A stretch of DNA of 64,000 nt from Myxococcales bacterium (GCA_009692585.1 SHYX01000009.1:1-64000), one strand, 5' to 3'; numbered from the stretch's first letter, positions 24,676 through 33,917 are shown. Program-made: numbers and translations. Notes: generated by a model not told the origin, from the letters alone.

Positions 24676-25406
24676 GCGCGGTCGCCACGCACGAGTTGGA
24701 CGAAGACGTCCTCGAGGCGGTCGCGACCGGTGCGCGCCCGCAGCTCGGCGACGGTGCCGGTGGCGAGCACCACGCCACCGTGGATGACCACGACCCGATC
24801 GCACAGCCGCTCGGCCTCACCCATGATGTGCGTGCTGTAGAGGATGCATCGGCCACGGGCGCGTGCATCCTCCAGAAAGCTGAAGAGGTCCTGCGCGACG
24901 AGGACGTCGAGCCCCGAGGTCGGCTCGTCGAAGATGAGCACGCCTGGATCGTGCACCACGGCGCGGGCGATGCTCACCTTCTGCTTCATGCCCGTGGAGA
25001 GTCGGTCGCAGGGGACCGTGCTGAATCGGCGGATGTCGAACCGGTCGAGCAGCGCTTCCGCCCGCGCTTCGGCGTCCTTGCAGCCCTGGAGCGTGGCGAT
25101 GTAGACCAGGACCTCCCGCGGCGTCAATCGTCCGAAAAGGCCCGTACTGGCGCTGAGATAGCCGATGCTCCGGCGCACTTCCGCCGGCGCGACCGCCACA
25201 TCGTGCCCGGCCACCCGCGCCGAGCCGGCATCGGGTGCGATCAGGGTGGCCAGCATCCGCATCGTCGTCGACTTCCCGGCGCCGTTGGGCCCGAGCAGGC
25301 CCACGATCTCGCCGCTGCGGACCTCCAGGCTCACCCCGTCCACCGCGAGCACCGGCTTCCCCTCGGCGTCGACGAACGACTTACGCAGGCCGGCTGCGAC
25401 GATCAT
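24672..25406 (-). CDS. ABC transporter ATPase (NatA-like)
   Basis: A 244-residue ABC ATPase with Walker [14 protein letters not shown], a signature segment [17 protein letters not shown] (STGMKQ in place of LSGGQ, usual for NatA/CcmA-type), Walker [14 protein letters not shown] and the switch His in [10 protein letters not shown]. It powers the two flanking permeases. The ATG at 25406 was chosen because a good AGGAG lies upstream and the ATGA overlaps the preceding permease stop; the frame is open 30 more codons upstream without domain content. Confidence 0.95.
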   Translation of the reverse strand: MIVAAGLRKSFVDAEGKPVLAVDGVSLEVRSGEIVGLLGPNGAGKSTTMRMLATLIAPDAGSARVAGHDVAVAPAEVRRSIGYLSASTGLFGRLTPREVLVYIATLQGCKDAEARAEALLDRFDIRRFSTVPCDRLSTGMKQKVSIARAVVHDPGVLIFDEPTSGLDVLVAQDLFSFLEDARARGRCILYSTHIMGEAERLCDRVVVIHGGVVLATGTVAELRARTGRDRLEDVFVQLVRGDRA

Positions 25407-26422
25407 CGGAGCTCCTCCTTCGACAGCGTACGCGCCGCCCATCCGCCCGCGACCAACCCGATCACCACCAGCTCCGCGACCGCAACGACACCCCACGGCC
25501 CGATCGCGTGGCCGAGCAGCACCTGCCGCATCGCCAGGACCGCGTTGGTGATCGGGACCAGACCCAGCTCGGGGCCGAGCTCGGCGCGCGGCAGCATGCC
25601 GAGCAGTGCCAGCACCATGACCACCGCCGCCGCGGTCGACGAGGTGTTCTGCGCCTGTTTGAAGCTGCGCGTTGGCGCGGCGGCCACCAGCGAGATGGCG
25701 GCGCCGGCCAACGCGGTCAGGGCCGCGAGCGGCAACAGCGCCAGGAGGCGACCGGGGGGCAGGCCGATCGGCGCGTCGAGGAGGAAGGCGAGGTGAAACA
25801 GCGTCACCAGCGCCCCGACCAGCGTCCCGCCCATGGACAGGAGCGTGATCAGCCCGACGGTGACGAGCTTCCCGGCCACGAAGACCCAGCGAGGCGCGGC
25901 GGTGACCAAGGTCGTCTCCAGGGTGCCACGCTCCCGGTCGGCCACCACCGCCTCCATCGCCGGGTACATGCTGGCCACGACCGCAAAGGTCACCAGCAGC
26001 CCCGGCAACAACTGGGCCAGGACGCTGGCCAGCGCTTCTTTGTCGGGCGCCACGTCGTGGTTGTCGATGTCCCAGGGCTCGTCGAGGGCCTTGACCAGCC
26101 GCCGCCGCGCGAGCTCGCTGACCGCGTCACCCGATCGGAACGTCACGTTGACGACCGCGCCTTCCAGGGTCACGTGGGCGTCTGCGTCGGGGCCATCCAC
26201 ACGCACGACCGTGGCGGGAAGCTCGGCGGCGAGCGCGTCGGGAACGACCACCCGCGGAACAAGCGACTCCTCCCAACCATCCACCAGCGCCTGCCCCTGC
26301 GAGAACAGGAAGAGCATGAGCGGAAACACGAACAGCGGTGTCAGGACCGAGAACAACAGGGTGTTGATGTCGCGGAGGAGCTGACGCATCTCGGCGTCGA
26401 GCACCGCGAAGAAGACGCGCAC
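25403..26422 (-). CDS. ABC-2 type permease (NatB-like)
   Basis: A 339-residue integral membrane protein with one N-terminal helix, a periplasmic domain of about 110 residues and five or six C-terminal helices. The cytoplasmic motif VVADRERGTLETTLVTAAP is the hallmark of NatB-type permeases and is also present in the fused permease downstream. It likely pairs with that protein and the shared ATPase. A GTG start lies 3 bp after the stop of the small secreted protein; the stop overlaps the ATPase ATG. Confidence 0.9.
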   Translation of the reverse strand: MRVFFAVLDAEMRQLLRDINTLLFSVLTPLFVFPLMLFLFSQGQALVDGWEESLVPRVVVPDALAAELPATVVRVDGPDADAHVTLEGAVVNVTFRSGDAVSELARRRLVKALDEPWDIDNHDVAPDKEALASVLAQLLPGLLVTFAVVASMYPAMEAVVADRERGTLETTLVTAAPRWVFVAGKLVTVGLITLLSMGGTLVGALVTLFHLAFLLDAPIGLPPGRLLALLPLAALTALAGAAISLVAAAPTRSFKQAQNTSSTAAAVVMVLALLGMLPRAELGPELGLVPITNAVLAMRQVLLGHAIGPWGVVAVAELVVIGLVAGGWAARTLSKEELR

Positions 26423-26425
26423 GCG

Positions 26426-26830
26426 CTACTCGGCCGCTTTTTTGTCCGACCCGGCCACCACGTTGGCCTCGATCGCCCAGCCCTGGGCCTCACCCCCATC
26501 CTCGTCGGCCGGCGCCGAGAGCTCCAACCGCGTGCGCTTGTCTTCCGAGACCTTCAGGGTGTCGGTCTTGGCCACGAGGATCGACCAGGTGCCGTCGGCG
26601 AGGACCCGCACCTCGCTGATCTCGACGCCCAACTGCCAGCCGCTCTTGCGCTTGAGCACCTCGAACATCACGCGGGCCTGCTTCCCGTCGAACCAGGGGA
26701 CGAGCAACGCCCCCGGAACCAGCCCGGGCTCGAGGTGGGTGAGGCGGACATCGAACGCCGGCCCCTTCGGGGGGGTGACGGTGACGTCGAAATCGACCGC
26801 AGACGCGGTGGCGAGGAGGGCGAGCCACAT
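26426..26830 (-). CDS. small secreted protein of unknown function
   Basis: A 134-residue protein with a short signal peptide (MWLALLATASA) and a mature beta-rich region (DFDVTVTPPKGPAFDVRL, MFEVLKRKSGWQLGVEI). No domain is recognised. It is the first gene of the NatB-NatA-NatB/CPBP operon (3 bp to the next gene), so it may be a periplasmic partner or substrate of that exporter. Confidence 0.72.
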   Translation of the reverse strand: MWLALLATASAVDFDVTVTPPKGPAFDVRLTHLEPGLVPGALLVPWFDGKQARVMFEVLKRKSGWQLGVEISEVRVLADGTWSILVAKTDTLKVSEDKRTRLELSAPADEDGGEAQGWAIEANVVAGSDKKAAE

Positions 26831-26860
26831 CGGCCGAGTCTACCCGAAAAGCGCCCCGAC

Positions 26861-27092
26861 GTGCTCCTCCCCCGTGGCCGGACCGGCGGCGGCTTCGTCG
26901 TCCCTGCCCTGATCGACGACGCGGGCACCGGCGAGGTCTACCGCGTCCGACGCCCCCGCAGTCGGCAGGAGCGCGCGCTGAAGGTCGTGACCGTCGTGAG
27001 CCCGAAGCATCGCCTGAAGCCCCTGGACATGAGTACGTGCATGACGGCGAAGCTCACCCTCAGCGCCGGTCTCCGGGTGAAGCGCCGAGCCC
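26861..27092 (+). pseudogene. truncated serine/threonine kinase N-terminus
   Basis: From a GTG at 26861 the frame reads RTGGGFVVPALIDDAGTG, EVYRVRRPRSRQERALKVV, matching the start of a bacterial eukaryote-like kinase (glycine loop GTGEVYRV, then the ATP-binding Lys of ALKV). The glycine loop is degraded (DDAGTGEV for GxGxxGEV), and after about 45 residues similarity ends. The frame continues to 27160 inside the antisense tolC-like gene. The third codon positions are strongly GC-rich, as in real genes. Read as a remnant of a Pkn2-type kinase. Confidence 0.35.
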
Positions 27093-28367
27093 CTACAACG
27101 CGCCCGCCACTTCGAAGAGCGCCAACGCGGCAAGATCGCTGCGCATCCGCTCCTGCATGACCCCTAGTCGCGACGCAGCTTCGCCGAGGCGAGCGTCCTC
27201 GAGCTCCAAGAAGGTGATGGCGCCCGTCTCCCAGGCGACCTCGGCGAGGCGGAGGTTCTCCTCGGCGAGTCCGAGCTCCCGCTCGACGGTGTCGAGCGCC
27301 TTGTGCGCGCGCGTCCACGCCTCCCAGCTGACCCGCACCTGGGCGGCAGCCTGCTCCTCTTCGAGCGTGCGCGCCAGGACCGCCATCCGCGTCTGCGCCG
27401 CCGCCTCGGCCTGCTTGGACAGCCGGTAGCCGCCGTCCCACAACACCCACTCGCCCTCGACCACGATCATCCAGAACTCGTCGCGATCGGAGAACGCGCT
27501 GGTGTTCTCGGTCCAGACGTAGGTGAAGCGACCGTTGACCTCCGGAACCCAATCGAGCGCCCGCGCCGTCGAGGCCAGCTCTGCGGCTTGCACCCGACTC
27601 CGCGCGGCACGCAGGGAAGGGCGGTCCTTCAGCGCGGCGGCGACGATCAGCTCGGGCGAGGCCCACGGCAACGACCGGCGCGGCGGCAGCTCCACCGCGG
27701 TATCGGTCGGAAGCCCGGTGAGCTGCGCCAGCGCGCCCTCGGCCATCACCCGAGCCTCGTCGGCACGGGCGAGGTCTCGCTCCGCCCGGGACTCAGCGAT
27801 CTGCGCCTGTAGTTTCACAGTGGGCGCCGCGAGGCCCACCTCGACCGCCTTGTCGGCCAACACCCGGTGTTTGGTGGCGCTGTCCCGGGCCACGGCGGCG
27901 ATGGCCACACCCTCACGGGCGACGAGGACGCCCCAGTAGGCTTCCGCCACGCCCCTCTTGATCGCGGCCTCGCGGCCCGCGAGGTCGTCCCGGGCGGCAT
28001 CCACCGTTCGGTACGCCGCGTTGAGAAGCGGGAGCGCCTTGCCCGAGAACAGCGGTTGAACCACCGACAGGTTCGCGTCGAACCACGCAAGTCGTTGCAG
28101 CACCACCGGATCGGTCTCGCCGAGGAGCGGCGCGAGGTTCTCGGGGATCAGCGCCGCAGGGTCGAGGGTCAGCTCCTCGTCGTTGTGGGTGTAGTTCCCA
28201 CGCAAGACCAACTTCGGCGAGATCAGCGACCAGGCGGCGCCCGTCAGGCTGCGCTCCGCCGCGAACGATTCCCGCGCCAACCGGGTCTGCACGCCGCGGG
28301 CATCGGCCGCGGCCCAGGCCTCGTCGAGCGTCAGGGCGTGCGCGAGACCGAGAAGGAACAGCAGCAT
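27093..28367 (-). CDS. TolC-family outer membrane efflux protein
   Basis: A 424-residue protein with a signal peptide (MLLFLLGLAHA, cleaved before LTLDEAW) and the duplicated long coiled-coil architecture of TolC/OEP proteins: ALTLDEAWAAADARG start, a first hairpin (KRGVAEAYWGVLVAREG), the middle LTGLPTDTAVELPP linker and a second repeat (LIVAAALKDRPSLRAARSRV). It would form the trimeric outer-membrane duct of an efflux or secretion system. The ATG at 28367 is set by the signal peptide. No membrane fusion protein is adjacent; the downstream NatAB exporter is a possible but unproven partner. Confidence 0.9.
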   Translation of the reverse strand: MLLFLLGLAHALTLDEAWAAADARGVQTRLARESFAAERSLTGAAWSLISPKLVLRGNYTHNDEELTLDPAALIPENLAPLLGETDPVVLQRLAWFDANLSVVQPLFSGKALPLLNAAYRTVDAARDDLAGREAAIKRGVAEAYWGVLVAREGVAIAAVARDSATKHRVLADKAVEVGLAAPTVKLQAQIAESRAERDLARADEARVMAEGALAQLTGLPTDTAVELPPRRSLPWASPELIVAAALKDRPSLRAARSRVQAAELASTARALDWVPEVNGRFTYVWTENTSAFSDRDEFWMIVVEGEWVLWDGGYRLSKQAEAAAQTRMAVLARTLEEEQAAAQVRVSWEAWTRAHKALDTVERELGLAEENLRLAEVAWETGAITFLELEDARLGEAASRLGVMQERMRSDLAALALFEVAGAL

Positions 28368-28444
28368 GGCGTGACCGGAGCGCGAGCCCCCTACCGCGGT
28401 TCGAGCCCCGCGGGCCACTCCGGCGACCGGTTAGGCCCCGCGTA

Positions 28445-29464
28445 GTGTTCGCTCTGCTGGTCATCTTGTCCTGTGAGGCGGACACGGTCCCCGACGAAAC
28501 CTGCGCGCTGACGACCGACAGCTTCGTGCAGACCGCCGACGGCGCGACCATCGCGCTCCACCACCACCCGGGCCGGGGCGCGCCGGTGCTGCTCGTCCAC
28601 GGCGTGTCGAGCAACGCGCGGTTCTGGGATCTCGATCCCGAGCACTCCCTCGCGAGTTGGCTGGTGCGCGAGGGCTTCGACCCCTGGGTGGTGGACCTGC
28701 GCGGGCACGGCCGCGCCCGTCGCGACGGCGACGGCGACGGCGCGCCCCAGCTGAGCGGCTGGACCGTCGATGACTATGGTAGGGCCGATGTCGCGGCGGC
28801 GGTGGCCCACGTCCGCGCCGTGACCGGCTACCGCGAAGTGGGGTACGTCGGCCACTCGATGGGGGGCATGGTCGGCGCCATCTACACCGCGTCGGGTCAC
28901 GCCGATCTGTCGGCGATGGTCATGGTGGGCAGCCCGGCGACCTTCGACCGCGCCGCGCCGCTGGCGGAGAGCGCGCGGGTTCTGCTGGGAGTCGCGGGCG
29001 CGAGCACGCTCTGGATCGAATCGGGCGCCGGGGGCGAGCTCGCGGCGGCCCTCGGGACCCGCTCGCCGGTCCAGGTCCAGCGCCACCTCTACAACGCCGA
29101 ACACTTCGCGCCGGAGACCGAGCGCCGCATGCTCCGCACCATCGCCTCCCCCATGTCGCGACAGGAGATGCAGCACTTCGCGCGGATGCTGACCCACGAG
29201 CGCTTCGAGAGCGCGGACGGCCTGCTGGATTGGACCGCGGAGTTCCGCAAGGTGGCCCCACCCACGCTCGCCATCTCGGGGAGTCGCGACGAGGTCGGGC
29301 GACCCTCGATCGTCGCCCCGTGGGCACAGGGCTTGCCGGGGCCGGCGAAGTACCTCGACATCGCCGACTACGGCCACCTGGACCTGGGGCTGGGCGAGGA
29401 CGCGGAGCGCGACGTGTTCCCGCACATCGCGGCCTGGCTCGCCGCGTACCCGCCAGCGCGCTGA
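28445..29464 (+). CDS. alpha/beta hydrolase lipoprotein
   Basis: A 339-residue serine hydrolase with a lipoprotein signal (MFALLVILSC). The fold is shown by VLLVHGVSSNARFWD (oxyanion region), the nucleophile elbow VGYVGHSMGGMVGA, and a C-terminal Asp/His (SGSRDEVGR and DYGHLDLGLGED). Substrate is unknown; similar proteins are esterases or lipases. GTG start at 28445, 77 bp from the divergent tolC-like gene. It converges on lgt. Confidence 0.87.
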   Translation: MFALLVILSCEADTVPDETCALTTDSFVQTADGATIALHHHPGRGAPVLLVHGVSSNARFWDLDPEHSLASWLVREGFDPWVVDLRGHGRARRDGDGDGAPQLSGWTVDDYGRADVAAAVAHVRAVTGYREVGYVGHSMGGMVGAIYTASGHADLSAMVMVGSPATFDRAAPLAESARVLLGVAGASTLWIESGAGGELAAALGTRSPVQVQRHLYNAEHFAPETERRMLRTIASPMSRQEMQHFARMLTHERFESADGLLDWTAEFRKVAPPTLAISGSRDEVGRPSIVAPWAQGLPGPAKYLDIADYGHLDLGLGEDAERDVFPHIAAWLAAYPPAR

Positions 29465-29483
29465 GCCGGCCCCTTCCGCGGGC

Positions 29484-30413
29484 TCACAGCATCGGGGCAG
29501 AGCCCTCGATGGTCTCCTCGATCGACGGCCGAAACGGCACCTCCGGGCTGACCCGCCGTCGGAAAAGACCGAGCACAAGCACCAGGAGCGCACCGGTGAG
29601 AAAGACCGGGATTGACACCACCTGCGACGTGGTGTGCACCGGCCACTCCGCAGGCAGGAACTCCAGGTATGACGTGCCGCGGACGGTGTCGCCACGCAAC
29701 GCTTCGTTGAACGGCCGCCAGATCGCGTACATCATCAAGGAGACCCCGAAGACCTCGCCGTCGAAGTGTCGGTGCCGCCACAACAGCGAGCTGACCCCGA
29801 ACATCACCGACGCGGCGATGACCTCGTACAGCTGCGTGGCCGTGACGACCACGTTGTTGGTGCCGACCCCATGCCGGGTGAGCTCGAGCAGGAAGGGGGG
29901 TCCGGGCACCAGCCAGAGCTGCCCCCCGGAGAAGCTGTCCGGGAAAAGCGCGATGGCGTTGTCGGGGAGGGCGTGGACGACCCCGTGGCAACAGCCGGCG
30001 AAGAAACACCCCACCCGGCCGAGCGCAATCCCGAGCAGGACCGCGGGGAAGACGGCGTCGGACATCTTGAGCGGATCGATGCCGCGCGCGATGCCGTAGC
30101 CGATGCCCACCACGCCGGCGCCGATGATTCCGCCGTAGAGCGCAAAACCGCCCTCCGAAAGCCGAAAGAAGGCCATCGGATCGGACAAGAACTTCGCCGG
30201 CGTGGCCATGGTGAAATGCAGGAAGCGCGCCCCCCCGAGCCCAGCCACGATCGCGATCACATAGAGCCAGACCATCTTGTCCGGGTCGATGCCCACCCGC
30301 TTGACGCGGCGGTGGACCACCCACGCGGCGGCAGCGAACGCGACCGTGATCATCACACCCCAGGTGTTGATCGCCATCTCGCTGTTCGGTTGCTGGTAGA
30401 GCGTCTTCCACAT
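29484..30413 (-). CDS. lgt: prolipoprotein diacylglyceryl transferase
   Basis: Lgt moves the diacylglyceryl group of phosphatidylglycerol to the lipobox Cys of preprolipoproteins in the inner membrane, the first step for the many lipoproteins coded nearby. The 309-residue protein has about seven helices and the family motifs EGGFALYGGIIGA, GRVGCFFAGCCHG and RPFNEALRGDTVRG. The length is normal. It stands alone, divergent from the radC-like gene. Confidence 0.95.
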   Translation of the reverse strand: MWKTLYQQPNSEMAINTWGVMITVAFAAAAWVVHRRVKRVGIDPDKMVWLYVIAIVAGLGGARFLHFTMATPAKFLSDPMAFFRLSEGGFALYGGIIGAGVVGIGYGIARGIDPLKMSDAVFPAVLLGIALGRVGCFFAGCCHGVVHALPDNAIALFPDSFSGGQLWLVPGPPFLLELTRHGVGTNNVVVTATQLYEVIAASVMFGVSSLLWRHRHFDGEVFGVSLMMYAIWRPFNEALRGDTVRGTSYLEFLPAEWPVHTTSQVVSIPVFLTGALLVLVLGLFRRRVSPEVPFRPSIEETIEGSAPML

Positions 30414-30649
30414 GGGCGAGGGCTATCGCGATCACGGTACGGGGGGAATGGGTTCGCGCCGCGGACCGGCTCCGGGTACCGGCGGTGGTGGTCGAGCGCG
30501 TTCCGGGGGCGAAGGGACCAGCGGCGAAGCTGGATCTCGTGTTGCGGGGGATCGACGTGGTGGTGGGGCCGGCGTGAGCGGCGTCGAGTTCGCGCTCATC
30601 GCACCCTTCGGTCTTGCCGGAAAATCGGTGACGGCCGTCGACGGACGCT
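30414..30649. other. intergenic region between lgt and radC-like gene
   Basis: Together with the regulatory sites to 30723 this is a 310 bp divergent gap. One plus-strand frame (30427-30576) reads like protein for about 50 codons but has no start codon. No conserved gene is recognised. Confidence 0.5.
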
Positions 30650-30663
30650 GACGGACGTCCGTC
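30650..30663. promoter_or_regulatory. 14 bp palindrome, possible upstream activator site
   Basis: GACGGACGTCCGTC is a perfect palindrome, preceded by the partial repeat GACGGACG at 30640-30647. Its centre lies about 65 bp upstream of the start expected from the sigma-54-like promoter, the normal place for an enhancer-binding activator. The FHA-domain activator encoded 0.9 kb away is a candidate binder. Confidence 0.45.
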
Positions 30664-30696
30664 GGAGCAGGACCCCAAAAGGCGCCTTTCCCCGTC

Positions 30697-30710
30697 GGCA
30701 CGCCGGTTGC
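30697..30710 (+). promoter_or_regulatory. sigma-54-type promoter (-24/-12)
   Basis: GGCACG-N4-TTGC matches the consensus TGGCACG-N4-TTGC at all positions except the first T (C here), with the invariant GG and GC separated by 10 bp. The predicted start is near 30722, just before the ATG of the radC-like gene, so the transcript may be nearly leaderless or the true start may be further in. Confidence 0.55.
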
Positions 30711-30723
30711 GTGCGGCGCGGCG

Positions 30724-31368
30724 ATGACCTCCGCCCCCTACGCCTGCACCGGGCCTGACGAGCTCGGCACCGTCGACCTGCTTGCGGTGGCCCTGGGCCA
30801 GCGCGCGCTTGCCACTGCCCTCTTGGAGCAGTGCGGCGACGCGTCCGCCCTGCTCGCCGCCAGTCCGGCCGCCCTCGCGCGCACGCTGGGCGCGGCCCGC
30901 GCCAGCCGCCTGCACGCCAGCTTCACCCTGGCACGACGCGCGCTGAGCGAGTCGCCGGTGCGCGGGCGAGTGACCAGCGCCGACGACGCCGCGGCCTGGT
31001 TCCTGCCCCGCCTGACCGGGCTTGCGCACGAAGAACTGCACGCCCTGTTCCTCGACCGCCGCGGCGGCGTGCTTGCCGCCAAGCGGATGAGCCAGGGTTC
31101 ACCCGATCACACCCTGTTCGACGTCCGCCACATTCTCGGCGAAGCGGTCCGCGCCGGCGCCTACGCCATCCTGGTGGGGCACAACCATCCCAGCGGGGAT
31201 CCGGAGCCGTCAACCGAAGATCTCCTCGTCACCAGGCGCCTTGCGGAAGGGGCCGCCCTGCTTGGCCTGGCGCTGCACGACCACGTCGTGGTGGGCGCCG
31301 GGAGGTGGGTGTCGATGGCGACCCGCGGCGATCTGCACCCGATGGTCACTCGATTCCCGGCCGCTTGA
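30724..31368 (+). CDS. radC: RadC/JAB-domain protein
   Basis: A 214-residue RadC-family protein. The N-terminal half resembles the helix-hairpin-helix part (TVDLLAVALGQRALA, AALARTLGAARASRL). The C-terminal half is the JAB1/MPN-like metal domain with ILVGHNHPSGDPEPSTEDL, the JAMM-type HxH...D ligands, then LHDHVVVGAG. The DNA-repair role once given to RadC is disputed, and the biochemical activity is unknown. It lies behind a sigma-54-like promoter and palindrome and faces the sigma-54 activator gene. The same frame continues open for 63 codons beyond its TGA. Confidence 0.9.
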   Translation: MTSAPYACTGPDELGTVDLLAVALGQRALATALLEQCGDASALLAASPAALARTLGAARASRLHASFTLARRALSESPVRGRVTSADDAAAWFLPRLTGLAHEELHALFLDRRGGVLAAKRMSQGSPDHTLFDVRHILGEAVRAGAYAILVGHNHPSGDPEPSTEDLLVTRRLAEGAALLGLALHDHVVVGAGRWVSMATRGDLHPMVTRFPAA

Positions 31369-31560
31369 GGTCGCGACGCCCGGGCGGACCTGGACGACCA
31401 CCCGGCGGTCCTCTTTCCCAAGAGTTTGCACGCCGTCGAACGTGGTTCACCGCCGGCCGAGTGGTCGCGCGGGCTCGGTGGCCCCGCAGACCTGGTGGCC
31501 TCCAACCAGGAACGGGACGAGGAGCACCGGCGCGGCCCTCAGCTTGCCGGCTGGGACTGA
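31369..31560 (+). other. coding-like frame directly after radC stop
   Basis: In the radC frame, after the TGA, the sequence stays open for 63 codons to a TGA at 31558-31560. Third positions are mostly G or C (about 50 of 60 counted by eye), unlike random intergenic DNA, and the translation (DLDDHPAVLFPKSLHAVERG, then PADLVASNQERDEEHRRG) is protein-like. No start with a ribosome-binding site is visible. It may be a former extension of RadC cut off by a stop mutation, a readthrough tail, or a small gene with an unusual start. Confidence 0.3.
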
Positions 31561-31570
31561 CGCCCGACGC

Positions 31571-33172
31571 TCACTCGATTCTCAGCCGCTTGAGCTTGTA
31601 CAGGAGCGACGAGCGGGGAATGCCCAGCAACCGCGCCGCCGCGGTACGGTTGTCGGACGTGCGCCGCAGCGCGTCGGTCACCACGGTCCGCTCCGCCTCG
31701 TCGATGGCACGCAGTCCGCTCTCGGTCTGCGTCTGCCCGTCGAGCGGCGTGAAGATGAGGTGGGAGGGCTCGACGACGGGGCCGGTGAGCACGAACGCGC
31801 GCGTCAGCACGTTGCGCAGCTCGCGCGCGTTGCCCGGCCAGGCGTAGCCCTGCAGCGCCGCCATGGACTCCGGGGTGATGCGCATCTGGGCGTGGATCTT
31901 CTGCGCGATCGCCGCGGCCAGGGTCGGGATGTCCTCCGGTCGCTCACGAAGCGCCGGAAGGCGCACCGGCAGCACGGCGAGGCGGAAGTACAGGTCACCG
32001 CGGAAGCGGCCGTCCCGCACATCCTGGGGAAGCTGCCGATTGGTCGCCGCGACGATGCGAACATCGGGGAAGCAGGGGTCCGCACCGCCGACCCGGCGCA
32101 CTTCGCCGGTCTCCAGCGCCCGGAGCAGCTTGGCCTGCGCCTCCTCGGGCAGCTCGCCGATCTCGTCGAGGAAAAGGGTGCCCCCATCCGCGCGCTGGAA
32201 CGCTCCATCTCGTCGCTCATTCGCGCCGGTGAACGCTCCCTTTTCGTGACCGAACAGCTCCGATTCGAACAACGAGGCGGTGATGGCACCGCAGTTGACC
32301 GCCACGAATCGCGTCGAGGCCCGCGGTGAGGCGTCGTGGATGCCGCGCGCCGCGAGCTCCTTGCCCGTGCCCGACTCCCCGATCAAGAGGACCGGAGCGT
32401 GATGAGCCGCCATGCGCCGCAAAAGCCCGAAGGCCGCGCGCATCATCGCGCTCTCCCCGACCATTTCGCCGAAGCGCTCCGCCCGGGGAGAGTCGGCGCG
32501 CGTCTCCCACTCGATGCGGAACAGGGTGTTGCCGGCCTGAACATCCTCACCGGAGAAGAGAGGTTGCAACTCCCGCACCCGCAATCCGCTGACGAAGACC
32601 GCTCCCTGCCCAGGCTCCACCATCGTGCGGCCGTTGACCAGCCGGATCCGAAGGTGGTCCTTGACCAGACTCGGGTCGGGCAGCACCACCCGACTCCCCG
32701 GCCCGCCGACCCCGATACGGGCACCCCGGAGCCGGAAACGTGTGCCCTGCCCAGGCCCCTCCACCACGCCGAGAGACGCCTCGGCGACCACGAGCCCGTC
32801 CACCGCGTCGACCAGCTCCTCGTGACGCGCTTCCGGCTGGGACTCCTCGGTCGGCGGGACGGGCTCGCTGGGTCGAAGCTCCACGCGGGCGCTGAAGGGC
32901 CCGATGCGGACGATGTCGCCGTCGACAAGCACCGCGCTGCGGGTCCGCACCCCGTTGACCCACGTCCCGTTGCTGCTGCGGTCGGTCATCACCAACGTGG
33001 TGTCGCCCGCGTCGAAGATGCAGTGCGACCGGCTGACCGCGTCGTCCGGCAGCACCACGTCGTTGTCGTCGGTACGCCCCACCCTGGTGCGGGCGGGGCG
33101 AAGGCGGTAGGCGAAGATCGCATCCGCGCCCGGCGACGGCTCGCCCCGGAAGAACGTGAGTCGCCCGTTCAT
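31571..33172 (-). CDS. sigma-54-dependent activator with two FHA-like domains
   Basis: A 533-residue enhancer-binding protein. Residues about 25-100 form an FHA domain ([14 protein letters not shown], then VSRSHCIF and [10 protein letters not shown]) that binds phospho-Thr; a second, less canonical FHA-like domain follows (about 115-210). The AAA+ domain has Walker [16 protein letters not shown], the sigma-54 contact loop GAFTGA, Walker [12 protein letters not shown] and the arginine-finger region. A Fis-type helix-turn-helix ends the protein ([20 protein letters not shown]). Control is probably through a Ser/Thr kinase. Its ATG overlaps the stop of the lipoprotein gene (ATGA). The radC-like promoter may be a target. 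Confidence 0.94.
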   Translation of the reverse strand: MNGRLTFFRGEPSPGADAIFAYRLRPARTRVGRTDDNDVVLPDDAVSRSHCIFDAGDTTLVMTDRSSNGTWVNGVRTRSAVLVDGDIVRIGPFSARVELRPSEPVPPTEESQPEARHEELVDAVDGLVVAEASLGVVEGPGQGTRFRLRGARIGVGGPGSRVVLPDPSLVKDHLRIRLVNGRTMVEPGQGAVFVSGLRVRELQPLFSGEDVQAGNTLFRIEWETRADSPRAERFGEMVGESAMMRAAFGLLRRMAAHHAPVLLIGESGTGKELAARGIHDASPRASTRFVAVNCGAITASLFESELFGHEKGAFTGANERRDGAFQRADGGTLFLDEIGELPEEAQAKLLRALETGEVRRVGGADPCFPDVRIVAATNRQLPQDVRDGRFRGDLYFRLAVLPVRLPALRERPEDIPTLAAAIAQKIHAQMRITPESMAALQGYAWPGNARELRNVLTRAFVLTGPVVEPSHLIFTPLDGQTQTESGLRAIDEAERTVVTDALRRTSDNRTAAARLLGIPRSSLLYKLKRLRIE

Positions 33173-33873
33173 TCCGCCGCCCCCTTGCTGCCAGCGCTGA
33201 TGTCGAGGGGCACCTCCATCCTGCCTTCGCCACCGTGGCCGTCCTCGATGAGGACCTTCATCCGGAACGTCCCCCCCTTGGCGGCCTCGCTGCCGGTGTA
33301 GTGAAAGTATCCTCGCGAGTCGAGCGTCACCCCCGGGGGCGCGCCCTCCACCCGAAAGCTGAGGGTGTCCCCATCCGGGTCGGAGGCTTCGAGCAGGAAG
33401 CCGTCGAGGCGCTTGATGTCGGAGGGCTTCGCCGCGAAACGTGGGTTGGCATTGGCGATGGTGAGCGGCTCGGAGTTGGCGGTGGCCACCTGACCGCCCG
33501 CGTCGGACACCCTCACGGCCACCTGCACCGTCGAGCCCCGCGCGTAGTCCGCCAACACCAGGGTGGCATCGCGCTTACCGGACTGCTCGCGGCCATCGAC
33601 GCTCCATTCGTAGTCCACCTCGACCCGCTTTCCCTCGGGGTCGGTGGCGTCCACCGTGACGGTGACGCTCTGGGTGCGATCGGCGCTGCCCGGGGTGATG
33701 CGGACGGCGCGGATGATGGGCGGCCGGTTTCCGCCGATGACCTCGGGCTCCCCTCCCAGGTCATCCTCCCGCGCCTCGACAACGTGGTGCGTGCGTACGG
33801 GGCCGGCGACCGGAGGGGCGACGACGGGGGCGTCGGCGCCACACGCCAGGAGGAGGGGAAGGAGGAGCATCAT
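33169..33873 (-). CDS. lipoprotein with PKD/cadherin-like domains
   Basis: A 234-residue protein starting [11 protein letters not shown], a clear lipoprotein signal that fixes the start at 33873 (or the next ATG at 33870). The mature part has a Pro-rich linker, then one PKD/Ig-like domain ([20 protein letters not shown] with W and D at expected places) and a cadherin-like domain ([19 protein letters not shown]). It is translationally coupled to the FHA sigma-54 activator, so it may sense or report an envelope condition; there is no direct evidence. Confidence 0.85.
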   Translation of the reverse strand: MMLLLPLLLACGADAPVVAPPVAGPVRTHHVVEAREDDLGGEPEVIGGNRPPIIRAVRITPGSADRTQSVTVTVDATDPEGKRVEVDYEWSVDGREQSGKRDATLVLADYARGSTVQVAVRVSDAGGQVATANSEPLTIANANPRFAAKPSDIKRLDGFLLEASDPDGDTLSFRVEGAPPGVTLDSRGYFHYTGSEAAKGGTFRMKVLIEDGHGGEGRMEVPLDISAGSKGAAE

Positions 33874-33917
33874 TGTCTCTAGCGCGACGGTGAGTATAGA
33901 CAACCCGGAGCGCACGC

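Noticed and set aside
25235..27160. 641-codon plus-strand open frame
   Set aside because: Most is antisense to the ABC permease gene with composition bias. Only its last part (from 26861) reads as a real kinase fragment and was kept separately.
30427..30576. Protein-like 50-codon frame upstream of radC
   Set aside because: No plausible start codon or ribosome-binding site is present, and it ends before the promoter elements.
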